DNA of 64,000 nucleotides from Vandiemenella viatica (Eukaryota; Arthropoda; Insecta; Orthoptera; Morabidae): positions 46,292,610-46,356,609 of the forward strand of contig CM061920.1 in the NCBI GenBank assembly GCA_031002005.1, read 5' to 3'. Positions within the stretch are counted from its first letter, which is position 1. The number at the start of each line of letters is the position of its first letter. Of the stretch, positions 63,316 to 64,000 are shown in pieces. The notes below the pieces were generated by a model that saw nothing but the letters and a program-made list of their open reading frames with translations, ran no database searches and was not told the origin of the DNA. The translations under genes were made by a program, and so were the position numbers.

Positions 63316-63879
63316 AGTCAGAAACTTAAATGGGTGTAGTATACATTGCGATACGTGATACACGTTGTGTCACTAACATAGTGGTTATGAAATTACTAAC
63401 AATTAATAATAAATTGTTTGTCCCTTTTGGCACAGGCTGATTTCAACCTACTCACATTTCCATTAAAATTGTCGCTACAAAATCAAACTATATAAACACA
63501 CCTAAACACATGAAATTCATCGCGAGCTAAATTTCGGATAACAACAACGTTTGCTTCATCACTTATCGCACAGCACAAATCATTTTCATCATACACTTTC
63601 AGTGTAAACTGAACTGGACCAAAGCATGCAGAATACCATATTCATTGTATCGCGATGTAAACTTGACCCCGCTTAAATTAGAATTCCAACACTTGATTAC
63701 AATAAGGCTAGCCCTTTATGTGCTAAGTGGAAGCATATGCTGATTGTCTACACTACACCAACAAATATTTGAGAATGACATTATCCTGTTGAGACCAATG
63801 AATAAATTTATAATGATAGGCCCTAATGTGTTAGTTACCAATCAGACACTTCAAGAACAATAATTACAATGCGACTTAA

Positions 63880-63950
63880 TTATAAAACGTAATTCTAGGT
63901 TGTTTCCTATCTTGTCTGTTTGTGCAACGGAATGCAACACAACTTGGCAT
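63880..63950 (-). pseudogene. THAP N-terminal exon of copy B, donor lost
   Basis: The minus strand reads MPSCVAFRCTNRQDRKQPR then ITFYN. It keeps the M-x2-C-x4-C-TNR start. The position of the GTAAGT donor in copy A is TTAAGT here, so splicing would fail and the frame stops at once. Confidence 0.6.
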
Positions 63951-64000
63951 TATAGAAAACTTTAGAATATTAGAAAATGAAATATTCTCAGCAGTAGACA

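Larger units (their letters stand above)
62760..64000 (-). mobile_element. THAP-exon repeat, copy B (runs off the window)
   Basis: Inverted relative of 47690-49525. It shares the GC-rich end (GCCGGGTAGGGAGAAGTGGG; copy A GCCGGGCGGAGGAGAAGTGG), AACCTCAAGG, the ~150-bp tandem repeat (62910-63315), the 63330-63480 block and the THAP exon. The part upstream of the THAP exon lies beyond base 64000. Confidence 0.65.

Noticed and set aside
1..64000. Search for CRISPR arrays, bacterial operons, endogenous viral genes or toxin genes
   Set aside because: None seen: the tandem repeats are long-period eukaryotic satellites, and all RT proteins are LINE or Penelope type without LTRs, protease or envelope.

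Overview
The window looks like part of a large, repeat-rich insect genome. It is AT-rich and crowded with the usual arthropod transposon superfamilies: R1-like, CR1-like and other LINEs, GIY-YIG Penelope-like elements (PLEs), mariner/Tc1, hAT, PIF/Harbinger, Helitron and tRNA-derived SINEs. The style fits Orthoptera or another giant-genome insect, but no sequence here proves the species. Almost every recognisable protein segment belongs to a mobile element. I found no bacterial operon, CRISPR array, rRNA gene or stand-alone tRNA gene.

The one host gene I can support is on the + strand. Its last five coding exons are at 5396-5487, 14352-14475, 19183-19233, 26487-26566 and 35901-36017, followed by a 3' UTR with a polyadenylation signal at 36547-36552. 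Phases agree across all four introns, and the joined exons give 153 codons to a TAA stop. The product is a small, basic, probably nuclear C-terminal region that I cannot name. Its introns of 4.7-9.3 kb are filled with transposons. An R1-like LINE lies antisense only about 85 bp upstream of the first exon seen. The splice donor of the third exon lies at or inside the head of a tRNA-derived SINE.

Layout. 1-5311: R1-like LINE (-), with a complete-looking extra 212-codon ORF between gag and the endonuclease/RT ORF. 5.5-8.6 kb: two hAT elements with target-site duplications (TSDs). 9.9-11.1 kb: unclassified element with about 48-bp terminal inverted repeats (TIRs). 12.3-14.2 kb: mariner split by a CR1-like LINE. 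14.8-18.6 kb: degenerate mariners, one split by a PLE. 19.2-22.5 kb: SINE, LINE fragment and a ~183-bp tandem satellite with a Helitron-like head. 23-25.5 kb: decayed Helitron Rep/helicase. 27.5-30.3 kb: Tc1 containing a MITE, a PLE snap-back junction and a second helicase remnant. 31.6-34.6 kb: tandem arrays and a foldback.

Downstream of the host gene (36.6-64 kb): PLE with a hammerhead-ribozyme-like core (37.6-39.6 kb); Tc1-like element with DD36E spacing (40.1-41.3 kb); several hAT MITEs; a pair of inverted copies of a THAP-exon repeat (47.7-49.5 kb and 62.8 kb to the window end); an unusual DDD transposase (49.5-50.6 kb); a three-level nest of LINE, mariner and CR1 LINE (51.3-57.4 kb); and a cluster of long hairpins with a PIF/Harbinger remnant (57.5-61 kb). 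The insertions give a relative chronology: mariners are repeatedly the hosts of younger retroelements, and one SINE has an empty site in a paralogous copy within the same window.
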